Assembly (NCBI GenBank): GCA_002353285.1
Contig: DEJJ01000032.1
Span: 16,295 to 80,294 of the forward strand
DNA length: 64,000 nt
Source of the DNA: Porphyromonadaceae bacterium UBA2751
Lineage (GTDB): Bacteria > Bacteroidota > Bacteroidia > Bacteroidales > Muribaculaceae
Direction of reading: 5' to 3'
Shown here one piece after another: positions 16,560 to 24,474 of this stretch. The first letter of the stretch is position 1. Each line of letters begins with the position of its first letter. A model generated the notes under the pieces. It had not been told where the DNA came from and searched no databases. It saw only the letters and a program-made list of their open reading frames with translations. Made by a program: the position numbers and the translations under genes.

Positions 16560-17888
16560 TTAAAACAATTCTTTTGCGATACTTTTTACTACTTCAACAT
16601 TTACAGCATTACCCAAAGCTTCAAAACATCTAGCATGACTCATTTTAAAATTTTTATCTTCAAACATCAAATCTTCCATCCCTTGTATTTTTGCTGCTTC
16701 CTTTATTGTCATATATCTACCTAACAACTTGGAATCAGGAACTTGTACCCATGGGAAAATAGGAATTTGAGTGCCAACTAAATTCAAAGCAGGTGAAAAT
16801 GTAGGCAATTTCACTCTTATGCCAGAAGCTCGAAATTGAATAATTTTGTCGAGAAGGGTCATTTTAGCGTTACTCCCACAATTCCATTCTAGTTTCATGT
16901 GACTATTTTGTAAATTTTGAATCTTCTCAATCCAATTATCTATCCATTTTTTATTTGCGGCATAAAAGTCTCTATTTTTTCTGATATAATTGATTTTCCA
17001 ATCTTGAAACTTCTCACCTCTCTCTCTTACGTCTTGTGCATAAATTGGCAGCTGGGCCATCATTTGAGCATGACTTCTACCCGTAATAATTCTTCCAAGT
17101 TTTCCCCTTTTTCCTTTTAGTTGTTTGGCTTTTTGGTGGCATGGTGGTACGTTCTCATAATCGTAATTTGCACCAAACTCCATCGCCCAGATAGGAAATC
17201 CAGGTAATTTGCAATTATTCTCAGCTGCAAGTCGTACAAATTCTTCCCAGATTCCCATGTGTCTACGAGTCTCTTTTTTTAATGGGATATAGTCCTTTTC
17301 TTTCTCATCAATAATATCATGAATATCACAAGGAATGTTGGTTGGTTCTGGGAATTTGAAAAGATTTTTATAATAAAAATCCTGTCGTATGCCAACTATA
17401 TATATACGTTTACGATGTTGTGGTATTCCAAATTGGTGGGGTGATAATATCTTTTCTTTTACGATGTAATTGCGTTCTTCAAGCATGCCCTTTATTGTCG
17501 TCCAAGTGTTCCCATTATCATGTCCTTTTAAATTAGATACGTTTTCTAATAAAACGTAACCGGGGTGGTGCTGATCAATAATATCACAAATATTATAGAA
17601 CAGATTTCCTCTGTCTTTCTCATCATTAAATCCTTGACGTTTACCAGCTTGACTAAAAGGTTGGCAAGGGAATCCTGCACATAAAATATCATGTGATGGA
17701 ATGTCTTTTGGTTGGATTTTTGTAATATCGCCTAATATAGGTGTATCTGGAAAATTAATTGAATAAAGCTTCCTCAGGTCTTCACGAATTTCTGACGCGA
17801 AAACGCATTTATGCCCTAATTCTCTGAGAGCAAAATGGAATCCCCCGAGACCAGCAAATAAGTCTATAAACGTATATTTTTTTGGCAT
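16560..17888 (-). CDS. DNA (cytosine-5-)-methyltransferase of the defence island
   Basis: A 442-residue C5-cytosine methyltransferase. Motif I is FAGLGGFHFA at 11-20, motif IV with the catalytic Cys75 is GFPCQPFS at 72-79, motif VI is ENV at 115-117, motif VIII is QHRKRIYIVG, and motifs IX-X are near the C-terminus (RCFEALGNAVNVEVVKSIA). It would mark host DNA so that the nuclease part spares it. The recognition sequence cannot be read from the target-recognition region. It lies 15 bases after the HTH gene and is followed directly by the ATPase gene. Confidence 0.93.
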   Translation of the reverse strand: MPKKYTFIDLFAGLGGFHFALRELGHKCVFASEIREDLRKLYSINFPDTPILGDITKIQPKDIPSHDILCAGFPCQPFSQAGKRQGFNDEKDRGNLFYNICDIIDQHHPGYVLLENVSNLKGHDNGNTWTTIKGMLEERNYIVKEKILSPHQFGIPQHRKRIYIVGIRQDFYYKNLFKFPEPTNIPCDIHDIIDEKEKDYIPLKKETRRHMGIWEEFVRLAAENNCKLPGFPIWAMEFGANYDYENVPPCHQKAKQLKGKRGKLGRIITGRSHAQMMAQLPIYAQDVRERGEKFQDWKINYIRKNRDFYAANKKWIDNWIEKIQNLQNSHMKLEWNCGSNAKMTLLDKIIQFRASGIRVKLPTFSPALNLVGTQIPIFPWVQVPDSKLLGRYMTIKEAAKIQGMEDLMFEDKNFKMSHARCFEALGNAVNVEVVKSIAKELF

Positions 17889-17903
17889 TGTATGCTTTTT
17901 TGC

Positions 17904-18107
17904 TTAATCTATCATCTTGGAAAGTTTCTCACCAAGGGCATTTGCAATCTTCTCGGCTACTACTAGCGAGATATTTCTTTCTCCTCTCTCAACTTCTGGC
18001 AAGTAGGTTCTGTCTACCTCAGCAAGGTTCGCTAATTTCTCCTGCGACAGACCTTTAGCCTTTCTTGCCTCCTTGATGCGTTTCCCAAATCGTTCGTTAA
18101 TGTTCAT
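17904..18107 (-). CDS. Small XRE-family HTH regulator (controller-protein-like)
   Basis: A 67-residue helix-turn-helix protein from the ATG at 18107 (MNINERFGKRIKEARKAKGL). An in-frame ATG seven codons earlier lies too close to the promoter. The HTH spans residues 5-60 with SQEKLANLAEVDRTYLPEVE as the core. Small proteins of this type (C proteins) time the expression of restriction-modification genes by binding their own promoter. As the first gene of the operon, 15 bases before the methyltransferase, it probably autoregulates the whole island; this is inference. Confidence 0.85.
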   Translation of the reverse strand: MNINERFGKRIKEARKAKGLSQEKLANLAEVDRTYLPEVERGERNISLVVAEKIANALGEKLSKMID

Positions 18108-18125
18108 ACTTGTAATTTTAACTAG

Positions 18126-18157
18126 CAAAATTACCCTTCTGTAGGCAACTTCACAAC
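18126..18157 (-). promoter_or_regulatory. Promoter of the defence operon
   Basis: On the minus strand GTTG (18157-18154), 20 bases, TAATTTTG (18133-18126). The expected start lies near 18121, so the HTH mRNA leader is only about 14 bases. The spacer and upstream region contain the half-repeats GTAG and CTAC, which could form an operator, but this is uncertain. Confidence 0.7.
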
Positions 18158-18421
18158 GGACTACTGTCTACATTTTCAAAAGACTTTCTAGGTAATTTGC
18201 TTTCCCATCTGCAAAACAACCAATTTCTAGTGCCAAAATCCTGCCAGCCAGACCTAAAAAAAACCAATACCCACATTGAGCATTGTCCCACACAAAAATA
18301 TTTATTTTAATTTTGAGTGAGCAAAGCGAATGGTTTAATTTCTCGCCGCAGGCGATTTTCCCAGTATCTATCGCAATTATGCATTATGCATTGAATCCCC
18401 TTCTCCCCTGATATTCTAACC
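18158..18421. other. Intergenic stretch upstream of the defence operon
   Basis: I see no supported gene here. It contains the repetitive-looking string ATTATGCATTATGCATT at about 18375-18391, a motif that recurs elsewhere in the window's intergenic DNA. Composition is AT-rich like the island. Confidence 0.5.
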
Positions 18422-18452
18422 TTGTTTTCTCCCTGCCCCTGCACTACCTTTG
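18422..18452 (+). promoter_or_regulatory. Promoter upstream of the cupin gene
   Basis: TTG (18422-18424), 20 bases, TACCTTTG (18445-18452): a full consensus match. The probable start falls inside the perfect 12-base palindrome CGCACATGTGCG (18453-18464), which could be an operator. Confidence 0.7.
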
Positions 18453-18554
18453 CGCACATGTGCGTTCATTGACATACTGCCACCCTCAATTTGCGAGAAA
18501 ACAAAAACAGTTGTGCAAGTTGTTCATGTGTTGTTCAAGTTGTTTGACAAAATA

Positions 18555-18604
18555 TCCTCAAGCCCTATGTTTGCATCGTCAAAGCAAAACATAGGGCTTG
18601 AGGA
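18555..18604. repeat. 18-bp inverted repeat at the cupin 5' end
   Basis: TCCTCAAGCCCTATGTTT (18555-18572) and its exact reverse complement (18587-18604) are separated by 14 bases. The transcript would form a strong hairpin that includes an ATG (18567) and the codons of the likely true N-terminus of the cupin protein. No T-run follows, so it is not a standard terminator. It shares the TTGAGGACAC ending with the repeat at 11719-11764. Confidence 0.8.
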
Positions 18605-18616
18605 CACGAACTTCCC

Positions 18617-18982
18617 ATGGGCCCCGACTTCACACTGCAAGGCAAGGTTTTCGGTGGACAGGCCGTAGGCGCTGCAGCTGGTGAGTTCTCGTTCCAGACC
18701 CTCGTTCCTGGTCAGGACAGTGGCTTCCTGCACACCCACAAGACTCACGAGGAGCTGTATTTTATCCTACGTGGTGAAGGCCAGTACCAGGTTGACGGAG
18801 AGATAATTCCCGTGACCGAAGGCAGTGTGATAAGAATGTCGCCCGAAGGCAAGCGTGCATTGAAGAACACTAGTAGCGAAAACCTGACCATGCTTTGCAT
18901 TCAGTACAATGGCACTCCTTTCACCGAGAAAGACAGCCCAATGGTTGATGGCACAATTCTTCAAGAAAAGCTCAACTGGTAA
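18617..18982 (+). CDS. Cupin-domain protein, probably 5'-disrupted
   Basis: A 121-residue single-domain cupin. The metal-binding cupin motif 1 HTHKTHEELYFILRGEG is at residues 39-55 and motif 2 follows (SVIRMSPEGKRALKN). The start at 18617 leaves the protein short at its N-terminus. An upstream ATG at 18567 in another frame encodes residues ending NIGLEDTNFP, which look like the missing start. A one-base loss at about 18611-18616 would explain the frame change. I therefore suspect a frameshifted gene or a sequencing error, with the listed frame possibly still translated. Function unknown; many such cupins are small-molecule sensors or isomerases. Confidence 0.65.
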   Translation: MGPDFTLQGKVFGGQAVGAAAGEFSFQTLVPGQDSGFLHTHKTHEELYFILRGEGQYQVDGEIIPVTEGSVIRMSPEGKRALKNTSSENLTMLCIQYNGTPFTEKDSPMVDGTILQEKLNW

Positions 18983-19112
18983 TATATTTTAGTTTTTAAA
19001 CAACTCCATAATTTTGTACAAAACGCAGAATTATGGAGTTTTTTTATGCCGCATTGAATTCAGCATAAAGATGCAAAAAATCATGTTAAGAAAGTGATTA
19101 TTTTATCTTTTG

Positions 19113-19143
19113 TTGGATAAATAAATGAAAATGCTTATTTTTG
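19113..19143 (+). promoter_or_regulatory. Promoter of the 307-residue secreted protein gene
   Basis: TTG (19113-19115), 20 bases, TATTTTTG (19136-19143), followed by a leader of about 60 bases to the ATG at 19208. Confidence 0.7.
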
Positions 19144-19207
19144 TAAATCATTTTAAGAGATTAACGAATTATACTTTTAATATTATAAATCTAAAAATCA
19201 CAAAACG

Positions 19208-20131
19208 ATGAACACCAAGATTATCCGATTCATTGCAATAGCATCTGTTGCTGTTTTGATTGTAGGAACAGTTTTTGATGGCAACGCCAAGAAACGTAGC
19301 AACAAGGTTAAGCCAGTAAAATCCATAGTGCAAAAAATCAAAAATTTAGAAGCCACTCCCCTATCCTCTTATGATGACTGCAAGGCTTTAAAGAGCAAAA
19401 TCGAGACTGTGGCAGTTCCATGCTTCCAAAAGTCGATGGATAAGAATGCAGTCACCAAGGCACAAAAGACCAAGGCTGTATTGTCACAACTCGACGAATA
19501 TGCGGCGCAAATGCTAGAACAATCATCTAACTTTGACATGGCCGATGCAGGATACATTCACAAGATGTCGAATAGCTATTTCACTTTCGAAACTTATGAC
19601 CAGATGCTCAGCAAAGCATCATCAAGCGATGCACGCAAGGCCATTGAAAGCGAAATTGACACATGGGTATCGTTACAGAATGCGCTGCAAGACTATTGTT
19701 CCAATGCCAGTTATCTCGAGAGCTATGGAGGTTCAATGGCTCTTCTAGGTGCCTCAGGCAGTGGATGGACACTCTCACAAATTCGTTATAACGACTTTGG
19801 CGAACTGTTAAGAATTGGCACAAAAGCAACAGCATCAAAGCAATCGCTGGGTGACATGGATATTGCAACAACGATAATCCAGAACATGGAAAAAAATGCT
19901 AAAAAACTAATGGAGTCGGTCGACGATGATTTCAAGAAAACTCAACCCGAGTATTACAACAATTTTTCTAAAGGTATTACCGATGCTACCAAGAAAGTGG
20001 CAGACGCCATGCCCAAGTGGCTCGTGGCGCGCAATAAAATGCTACAATACACAACCAACCCCAAAGAGGCAGCCGAGGCCACGAAATCCCTTCTTGAAGA
20101 CATCAAGAAGCTAACCAACAATGAGTTATAA
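19208..20131 (+). CDS. Exported protein of unknown function
   Basis: A 307-residue protein that I do not recognise. Residues 6-24 are hydrophobic (IRFIAIASVAVLIVGTVFD) and act as a signal peptide or anchor, followed by a basic stretch KKRSNKVKPVK. The rest is polar and predicted mainly helical, rich in Lys, Ala and Ser, with a helical C-terminus. No lipobox and no sorting tail are visible. It has its own promoter and is followed by a pseudogene, so the context says nothing about its job. Confidence 0.65.
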   Translation: MNTKIIRFIAIASVAVLIVGTVFDGNAKKRSNKVKPVKSIVQKIKNLEATPLSSYDDCKALKSKIETVAVPCFQKSMDKNAVTKAQKTKAVLSQLDEYAAQMLEQSSNFDMADAGYIHKMSNSYFTFETYDQMLSKASSSDARKAIESEIDTWVSLQNALQDYCSNASYLESYGGSMALLGASGSGWTLSQIRYNDFGELLRIGTKATASKQSLGDMDIATTIIQNMEKNAKKLMESVDDDFKKTQPEYYNNFSKGITDATKKVADAMPKWLVARNKMLQYTTNPKEAAEATKSLLEDIKKLTNNEL

Positions 20132-20180
20132 TATGGCTCAATTAAATCGCCATTATTATTTGGGGCAAAAGTAATGGGCA

Positions 20181-20194
20181 AGAAAACGTTTTCT
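20181..20194. repeat. 14-base perfect palindrome
   Basis: AGAAAACGTTTTCT is its own reverse complement. It lies 50 bases after the stop of the exported protein gene and just before the GT2/GH3 pseudogene. Purpose unknown. Confidence 0.4.
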
Positions 20195-20213
20195 AGTAGC
20201 GTTAAATCATCAA

Positions 20214-20585
20214 TTGGAATTAATAAATATAAAGTATAAGGTATCTGTCGTCACTCCATTCCACAATGTTGAGCTAGGTGTATTCGAAAAAGCTTATCAA
20301 TCGATGAAATCTCAAACCATCGGTTTTGAAAACATCCAATGGATTGTCATCGCGCAAGCTATTGCCGACGATAGTGATCTGTTTGAGCTAATCCTCGAGA
20401 ATGATTTCTTCGAATTTATGCCCGACAACTCCGAGCCTTTGTTGCTGAGTCAGGTTTCTCCCGGCACGACCTGCTAAGTGATTGTGACCAACAGGGCAGG
20501 ACTCTACCGATACAGGACCGGAATCCGCATATCTCTGGTTGAGCATTCGCCACACGGCAATGCTATCATCCGCATCGTAGAGTAA
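20214..20585 (+). pseudogene. Composite remnant: GT2 glycosyltransferase start joined to a GH3-like tail
   Basis: The frame has no ATG (it opens at TTG 20214). Its first ~45 codons read KVSVVTPFHNVELGVFEKAY and on to IQWIVI, the N-terminus of a family 2 glycosyltransferase before its DXD motif. From about 20358 the same frame reads DLFELILENDFFEFMPDNSE, and after an in-frame TAA (20475-20477) continues as VIVTNRAGLYRYRTG up to TAA at 20585. This second part resembles the C-terminal region of GH3/auxin-responsive-type adenylating enzymes. Two unrelated gene fragments have thus been fused by deletion, and the second has gained a stop. Not expected to be functional. Confidence 0.6.
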
Positions 20586-20640
20586 CATACATCAAAAATT
20601 AGGCATCAGTGTAGACCAGTCGCATACTTGAACACATAGG

Positions 20641-20677
20641 AACTCACGAAAACCGAATGGAAACCATGAGTTTTTTA
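20641..20677 (+). terminator. Possible terminator after the pseudogene
   Basis: AACTCA (20641-20646) pairs with TGAGTT (20667-20672), followed by a T-rich run. The stem is short and the loop long, so support is weak. Confidence 0.3.
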
Positions 20678-20708
20678 GTTTTTATAATTATTATTGAGAA
20701 AAAATGGT

Positions 20709-20716
20709 TAAATTTG
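20709..20716 (+). promoter_or_regulatory. -7 box of the small dockerin protein gene
   Basis: TAAATTTG matches TAnnTTTG, 45 bases before the ATG at 20761. No clear -33 TTG is seen at the right distance. Confidence 0.45.
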
Positions 20717-20760
20717 CAAATTGAAATAACTATATTATTAACTTCATATAATTATAGTGT

Positions 20761-21441
20761 ATGAAAAAAATCTTACTCATTGTCTCATTGCTGATGGTGG
20801 CGTTTGCAGTACGGGCATTGCCTTTTGTGACAACACCCAGCTCCACCACTCTTCCCATCCACTGGTATCAGCTGATAATTAACGGCAAGTATGTTTATTT
20901 TGACCCAAACGCAGACATTTTCGATCAGATTAAATTGACTCCCACGGCATCAACCGAAGATAATTTCCTTTGGTGCTTTGTACAAGTCTCATCTGACAAG
21001 ATCGTGATTTATAACAGAGCAGCCCACGGATATTTTGAGGAGGACCAATTTGTTACTTCTGACATAAACAGTTCATACATTTGCCACGTTGTGGAGAGAG
21101 CAGCTGGCGGTTTCTTTATCCGCTATTATCATACCGGTGATGGTAGGTATTATTATCTTTATGAGTATATTGGTGACGGACATGATTTTTTAAGTTCAGC
21201 TTCGGCAGCGTTATCGACTAGTATCTTTAATGTTAATGAAGTTTTTGTAGAAGGTGATAATGTGCCTGTTGCCGGCGATGTGAACGGTGACGGCAGTGTG
21301 ACAGCAGCCGACGTGACAGTCCTCTACAACTGGCTACTCAACAATGACAACAGTGCTATTGTCAACGGCGACCAGGACGGCGATGGTAGCATTACCTCAG
21401 CCGATGTCACTTTCATCTATAATTTTCTGCTAGGAAATTAA
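20761..21441 (+). CDS. Secreted protein with C-terminal type I dockerin-like repeats
   Basis: A 226-residue exported protein: signal peptide 1-19 (ends AVRA), a domain of about 150 residues that I do not recognise and which is rich in aromatic residues (YYLYEYIGDGHDF), then two Ca-binding dockerin-like repeats, GDVNGDGSVTAADVTVLYNW and GDQDGDGSITSADVTFIYNF, ending at the C-terminus. Each repeat has the D-x-N/D-x-D-G EF-hand-like loop. In Bacteroidales such repeats are common on secreted proteins without any known cohesin. The repeat DNA is almost identical to that of the large BspA-like gene 2.9 kb downstream. Confidence 0.8.
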   Translation: MKKILLIVSLLMVAFAVRALPFVTTPSSTTLPIHWYQLIINGKYVYFDPNADIFDQIKLTPTASTEDNFLWCFVQVSSDKIVIYNRAAHGYFEEDQFVTSDINSSYICHVVERAAGGFFIRYYHTGDGRYYYLYEYIGDGHDFLSSASAALSTSIFNVNEVFVEGDNVPVAGDVNGDGSVTAADVTVLYNWLLNNDNSAIVNGDQDGDGSITSADVTFIYNFLLGN

Positions 21442-21600
21442 CTCAATGCATAATGCACAATGAGCTGACGCATTTTTCAATACATAATGCATAATGATGC
21501 GTGGGGGGATTGACGACAATTCCTCCACGCCGCTTTTGTGAGATAGATGTTTTAATTCCTTTCACTTTGATTCATTTATATCATTTTTTTCTTTATTTCA

Positions 21601-21631
21601 TTGCGTTTTTCTAAAATTTTCTTTATATTTG
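21601..21631 (+). promoter_or_regulatory. Promoter of the BspA-like gene
   Basis: TTG (21601-21603), 20 bases, TATATTTG (21624-21631), giving a leader of about 50 bases to the ATG at 21688. Because the promoter lies inside the first codons of the longer open frame, it supports the later start. Confidence 0.75.
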
Positions 21632-21687
21632 CAACCAAAATGAGACCAAAACGATTAATTAGCTATCAACCCATAAACTTTCAGCTT

Positions 21688-24381
21688 ATGAAAAAAATAT
21701 TACTACTGTTTGTGGCTATGCTTGCCACAACCACTGTCTGGGCTGCGGACTTCATCACCGATGTGATGGTTATAGGCGGCTCTAAAAGTGTAGTTAATAG
21801 TTTGAAGGATACCTACACGTCTGAGGGCTGGACGGTCATCGACAAGGACTTGAACGCTGGTTGCGGCTCTGGCAGCGATTACATCTATCTGCTCTACAAG
21901 ACGGAGAGCAACGGGAGTCTTGATATCGGCGCATTCATCACCGGCTTCTACATCAGTGATGCAAGTGGCACCGCCCCCGACAATGTCACATACAATGGGC
22001 ACACCTATACCCTTGTGTCCTACGATGGCAGCGACTATTTCAAGGGCACCAAGGGAGACCTTAACAGCCATTGCGGCTCCAGCAGTGCCTACATCCACCT
22101 CTACTACACGACGGACGACGATGTGAATTACAGTTCCACCGCTGTGACGGCCATCACCTTCGATGCCATCCAGAGTGGCGCTATAGGCGTGGATGGCGAC
22201 AGCGAAGGCTATGACCTCAACACTGGCTGCGGCTCCAGTAGCGACTACATCTACATGCACACTGGCACAGGCAATAAGGGATGGACCATCAGCATGAACT
22301 CTGCCCATACCCAATGCACCATCACAGGATATCAAGGCACAAAGACTGACAAGTCATCAATCACAATACCTAAATACATTGATGACGCACCTGTAACTGG
22401 CTTCTCGGGCTCAGTCTTCAGCGGATTCACCAACCTTGAGACGATGATTTTCTATGAGGACACCCAAGTGACCCAGATGCCGTCGATGCAAGGATGCTCT
22501 AAGTTCAAAAACATTATAACCGGCAGTGTGAACAACACGACCCCGGCATCGATGACCAGCATCCCGGCTTCAGCGTTTGTGGGCACGGCCATTGAGAAGT
22601 TACACACTAATTCTGTCACTCAAATTGGCGAGCATGCCTTCGACGGTTGCAATCTTTCTTGGATCACAATTGATAAGCCCAACGTCCTGATTGGAGACTA
22701 TGCTTTTGCCAACATAAGCAACGGTCAATGCATAATTATAAGCGCTGGAGATCTTGACAGATGGAATCCAATGGCCTATATGTATTCTTACTGGACATTA
22801 ATTAGAAGCGGAGATCACTTGTGGTATTGTAGTTGGGGTGGCAGCGACGACAACACCAGCAACAATCATCTGTTCTGGACGCTGAAGGAAAACCATCTGA
22901 AGATAAACTGTGCTACCAGCGTTTGGCAAGATTACCCCGAAGAGCAGATAATAGAAGCACGCAGTTGGTATTATTATATTGTTCAAATGTCTGTCCAAAC
23001 GCTCACAATGGAGCATGTTTACTCCATCAAGGAAAGTGAATTTTGTTATCTGAGGTATTTGCAAAATGTGTATATCGACCCCACACTGCATTCTATTGGA
23101 GAAGGAGCATTCTATGGCTGCAATGATTTGAAAGATATTTGGTTTGACGGCAACCAACAGCAGTGGGATGCTGTAGCGAAGGACGCTAATTGGAAAGACG
23201 GAACATCCAACCTGGTTGAGCACTGGCATTGCACAGTGACTTTCAATCCCAACGGACATGGCACAGCTCCTGCCGCACAGAATATCGAGTGGAGCAACCG
23301 AGACAAGGCGACAGAGCCCACAGCACCAACGGCTTCGGGTTATGAGTTCAAGGGCTGGTACACCGATGCCGCCTGTACTAACCAGTGGGATTTCAACAAT
23401 GAGATTCCTGGCGACATGACGCTATATGCCAAGTGGGAGTTGGAACAGTACACTTTTGACAGCACCACTGGTGCACTGACGCTCAATTGGGGTGAGTTCA
23501 ACAAGGACAACAAGTGGGGTGACGATGTGCCAGCCGCCGACGTCACGAGCGTCACTGCCACCAATGAGGTGAGCTTCACTGGCGACTGCTCGAATATGTT
23601 CACTGGATTTTACAATTGCACAAGAATGGACCTGAACAGTGTCAACACCGACAATGTTACAAGTATGAAAATGTTGTTTACCGGCTGCGCTAAATTGACT
23701 TCAATTGACCTCTCGAACTGGAATACCAGCAATGTCACCGACATGTACGGATTGTTCCTGCAATGCAACAGTCTCGACTCACTCGACCTCTCGAACTTCA
23801 ATACCTCAAAGGTAACCGATATGTCCTACATGTTCGACCACTGCATGAAACTTAAAAAGCTCAACGTCTCGGGCTGGGACACTGGTAATGTTACTGAAAT
23901 GCCTGCTCTGTTCAGCTGCTGCTATTGTCTCAAAACGCTCGATCTCTCGGGATGGAGCGCTGGTAAGGTTACCAAAATGTATAGTATGTTCGCTGCCAAC
24001 GATAGTCTGACCACCATCTATGCCGATCGAGATTGGAACATCCCTAATTCCACAAGTTCAAGTGGCATGTTTGCGGGCTGCACTTCACTGGTGGGCGGCA
24101 AAGGAACGACCTACGACTCGTGGTGCGTTGACAAGGAATATGCCCGCATCGACGGTGGCCCCGACAGTCCAGGCTACTTCACCGACGCTAATTCCGTGGT
24201 GGTTGTTCCAGGCGACGTGAACGGCGACGGCAACGTGACGTCAGCCGACGTGACAGTCCTCTACAACTGGCTACTCAACAATGACAACAGTGCTATTGTC
24301 AACGGCGACCAGAACGGCGATGGGAGCATTACCTCAGCCGATGTCACTTTCATCTACAATATCTTGCTGGGAGGTAAATAA
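21688..24381 (+). CDS. Secreted BspA-like multidomain protein with MABP-like and dockerin domains
   Basis: An 897-residue exported protein; the start at 21688 gives a clean signal peptide (MKKILLLFVAMLATTTVWAA). Residues about 18-190 hold three copies of a DLNxGCGSxSxYIYL motif (YIHL or YIYM in copies 2 and 3), which I read as MABP-like beta-prism units. Next come leucine-rich BspA-type segments (SVTQIGEHAFDGC; LHSIGEGAFYGC), one Listeria-Bacteroides (InlB_B) repeat (VTFNPNGHGTAPAAQ to LYAKW), about five DUF285 repeats (NTSNVTDMYGLFLQC-like), and two dockerin-like repeats at the end. BspA-like proteins mediate adhesion to host or other bacteria; for this one that is an inference. Confidence 0.85.
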   Translation: MKKILLLFVAMLATTTVWAADFITDVMVIGGSKSVVNSLKDTYTSEGWTVIDKDLNAGCGSGSDYIYLLYKTESNGSLDIGAFITGFYISDASGTAPDNVTYNGHTYTLVSYDGSDYFKGTKGDLNSHCGSSSAYIHLYYTTDDDVNYSSTAVTAITFDAIQSGAIGVDGDSEGYDLNTGCGSSSDYIYMHTGTGNKGWTISMNSAHTQCTITGYQGTKTDKSSITIPKYIDDAPVTGFSGSVFSGFTNLETMIFYEDTQVTQMPSMQGCSKFKNIITGSVNNTTPASMTSIPASAFVGTAIEKLHTNSVTQIGEHAFDGCNLSWITIDKPNVLIGDYAFANISNGQCIIISAGDLDRWNPMAYMYSYWTLIRSGDHLWYCSWGGSDDNTSNNHLFWTLKENHLKINCATSVWQDYPEEQIIEARSWYYYIVQMSVQTLTMEHVYSIKESEFCYLRYLQNVYIDPTLHSIGEGAFYGCNDLKDIWFDGNQQQWDAVAKDANWKDGTSNLVEHWHCTVTFNPNGHGTAPAAQNIEWSNRDKATEPTAPTASGYEFKGWYTDAACTNQWDFNNEIPGDMTLYAKWELEQYTFDSTTGALTLNWGEFNKDNKWGDDVPAADVTSVTATNEVSFTGDCSNMFTGFYNCTRMDLNSVNTDNVTSMKMLFTGCAKLTSIDLSNWNTSNVTDMYGLFLQCNSLDSLDLSNFNTSKVTDMSYMFDHCMKLKKLNVSGWDTGNVTEMPALFSCCYCLKTLDLSGWSAGKVTKMYSMFAANDSLTTIYADRDWNIPNSTSSSGMFAGCTSLVGGKGTTYDSWCVDKEYARIDGGPDSPGYFTDANSVVVVPGDVNGDGNVTSADVTVLYNWLLNNDNSAIVNGDQNGDGSITSADVTFIYNILLGGK

Positions 24382-24474
24382 ACTTTGTCTTTAGGACACA
24401 AGAACAGAAGCAGTATGATCTTGAGCAAAAACAGAAATTGCAACAAATCCAGATAACATGGGGGGGACAATGAA

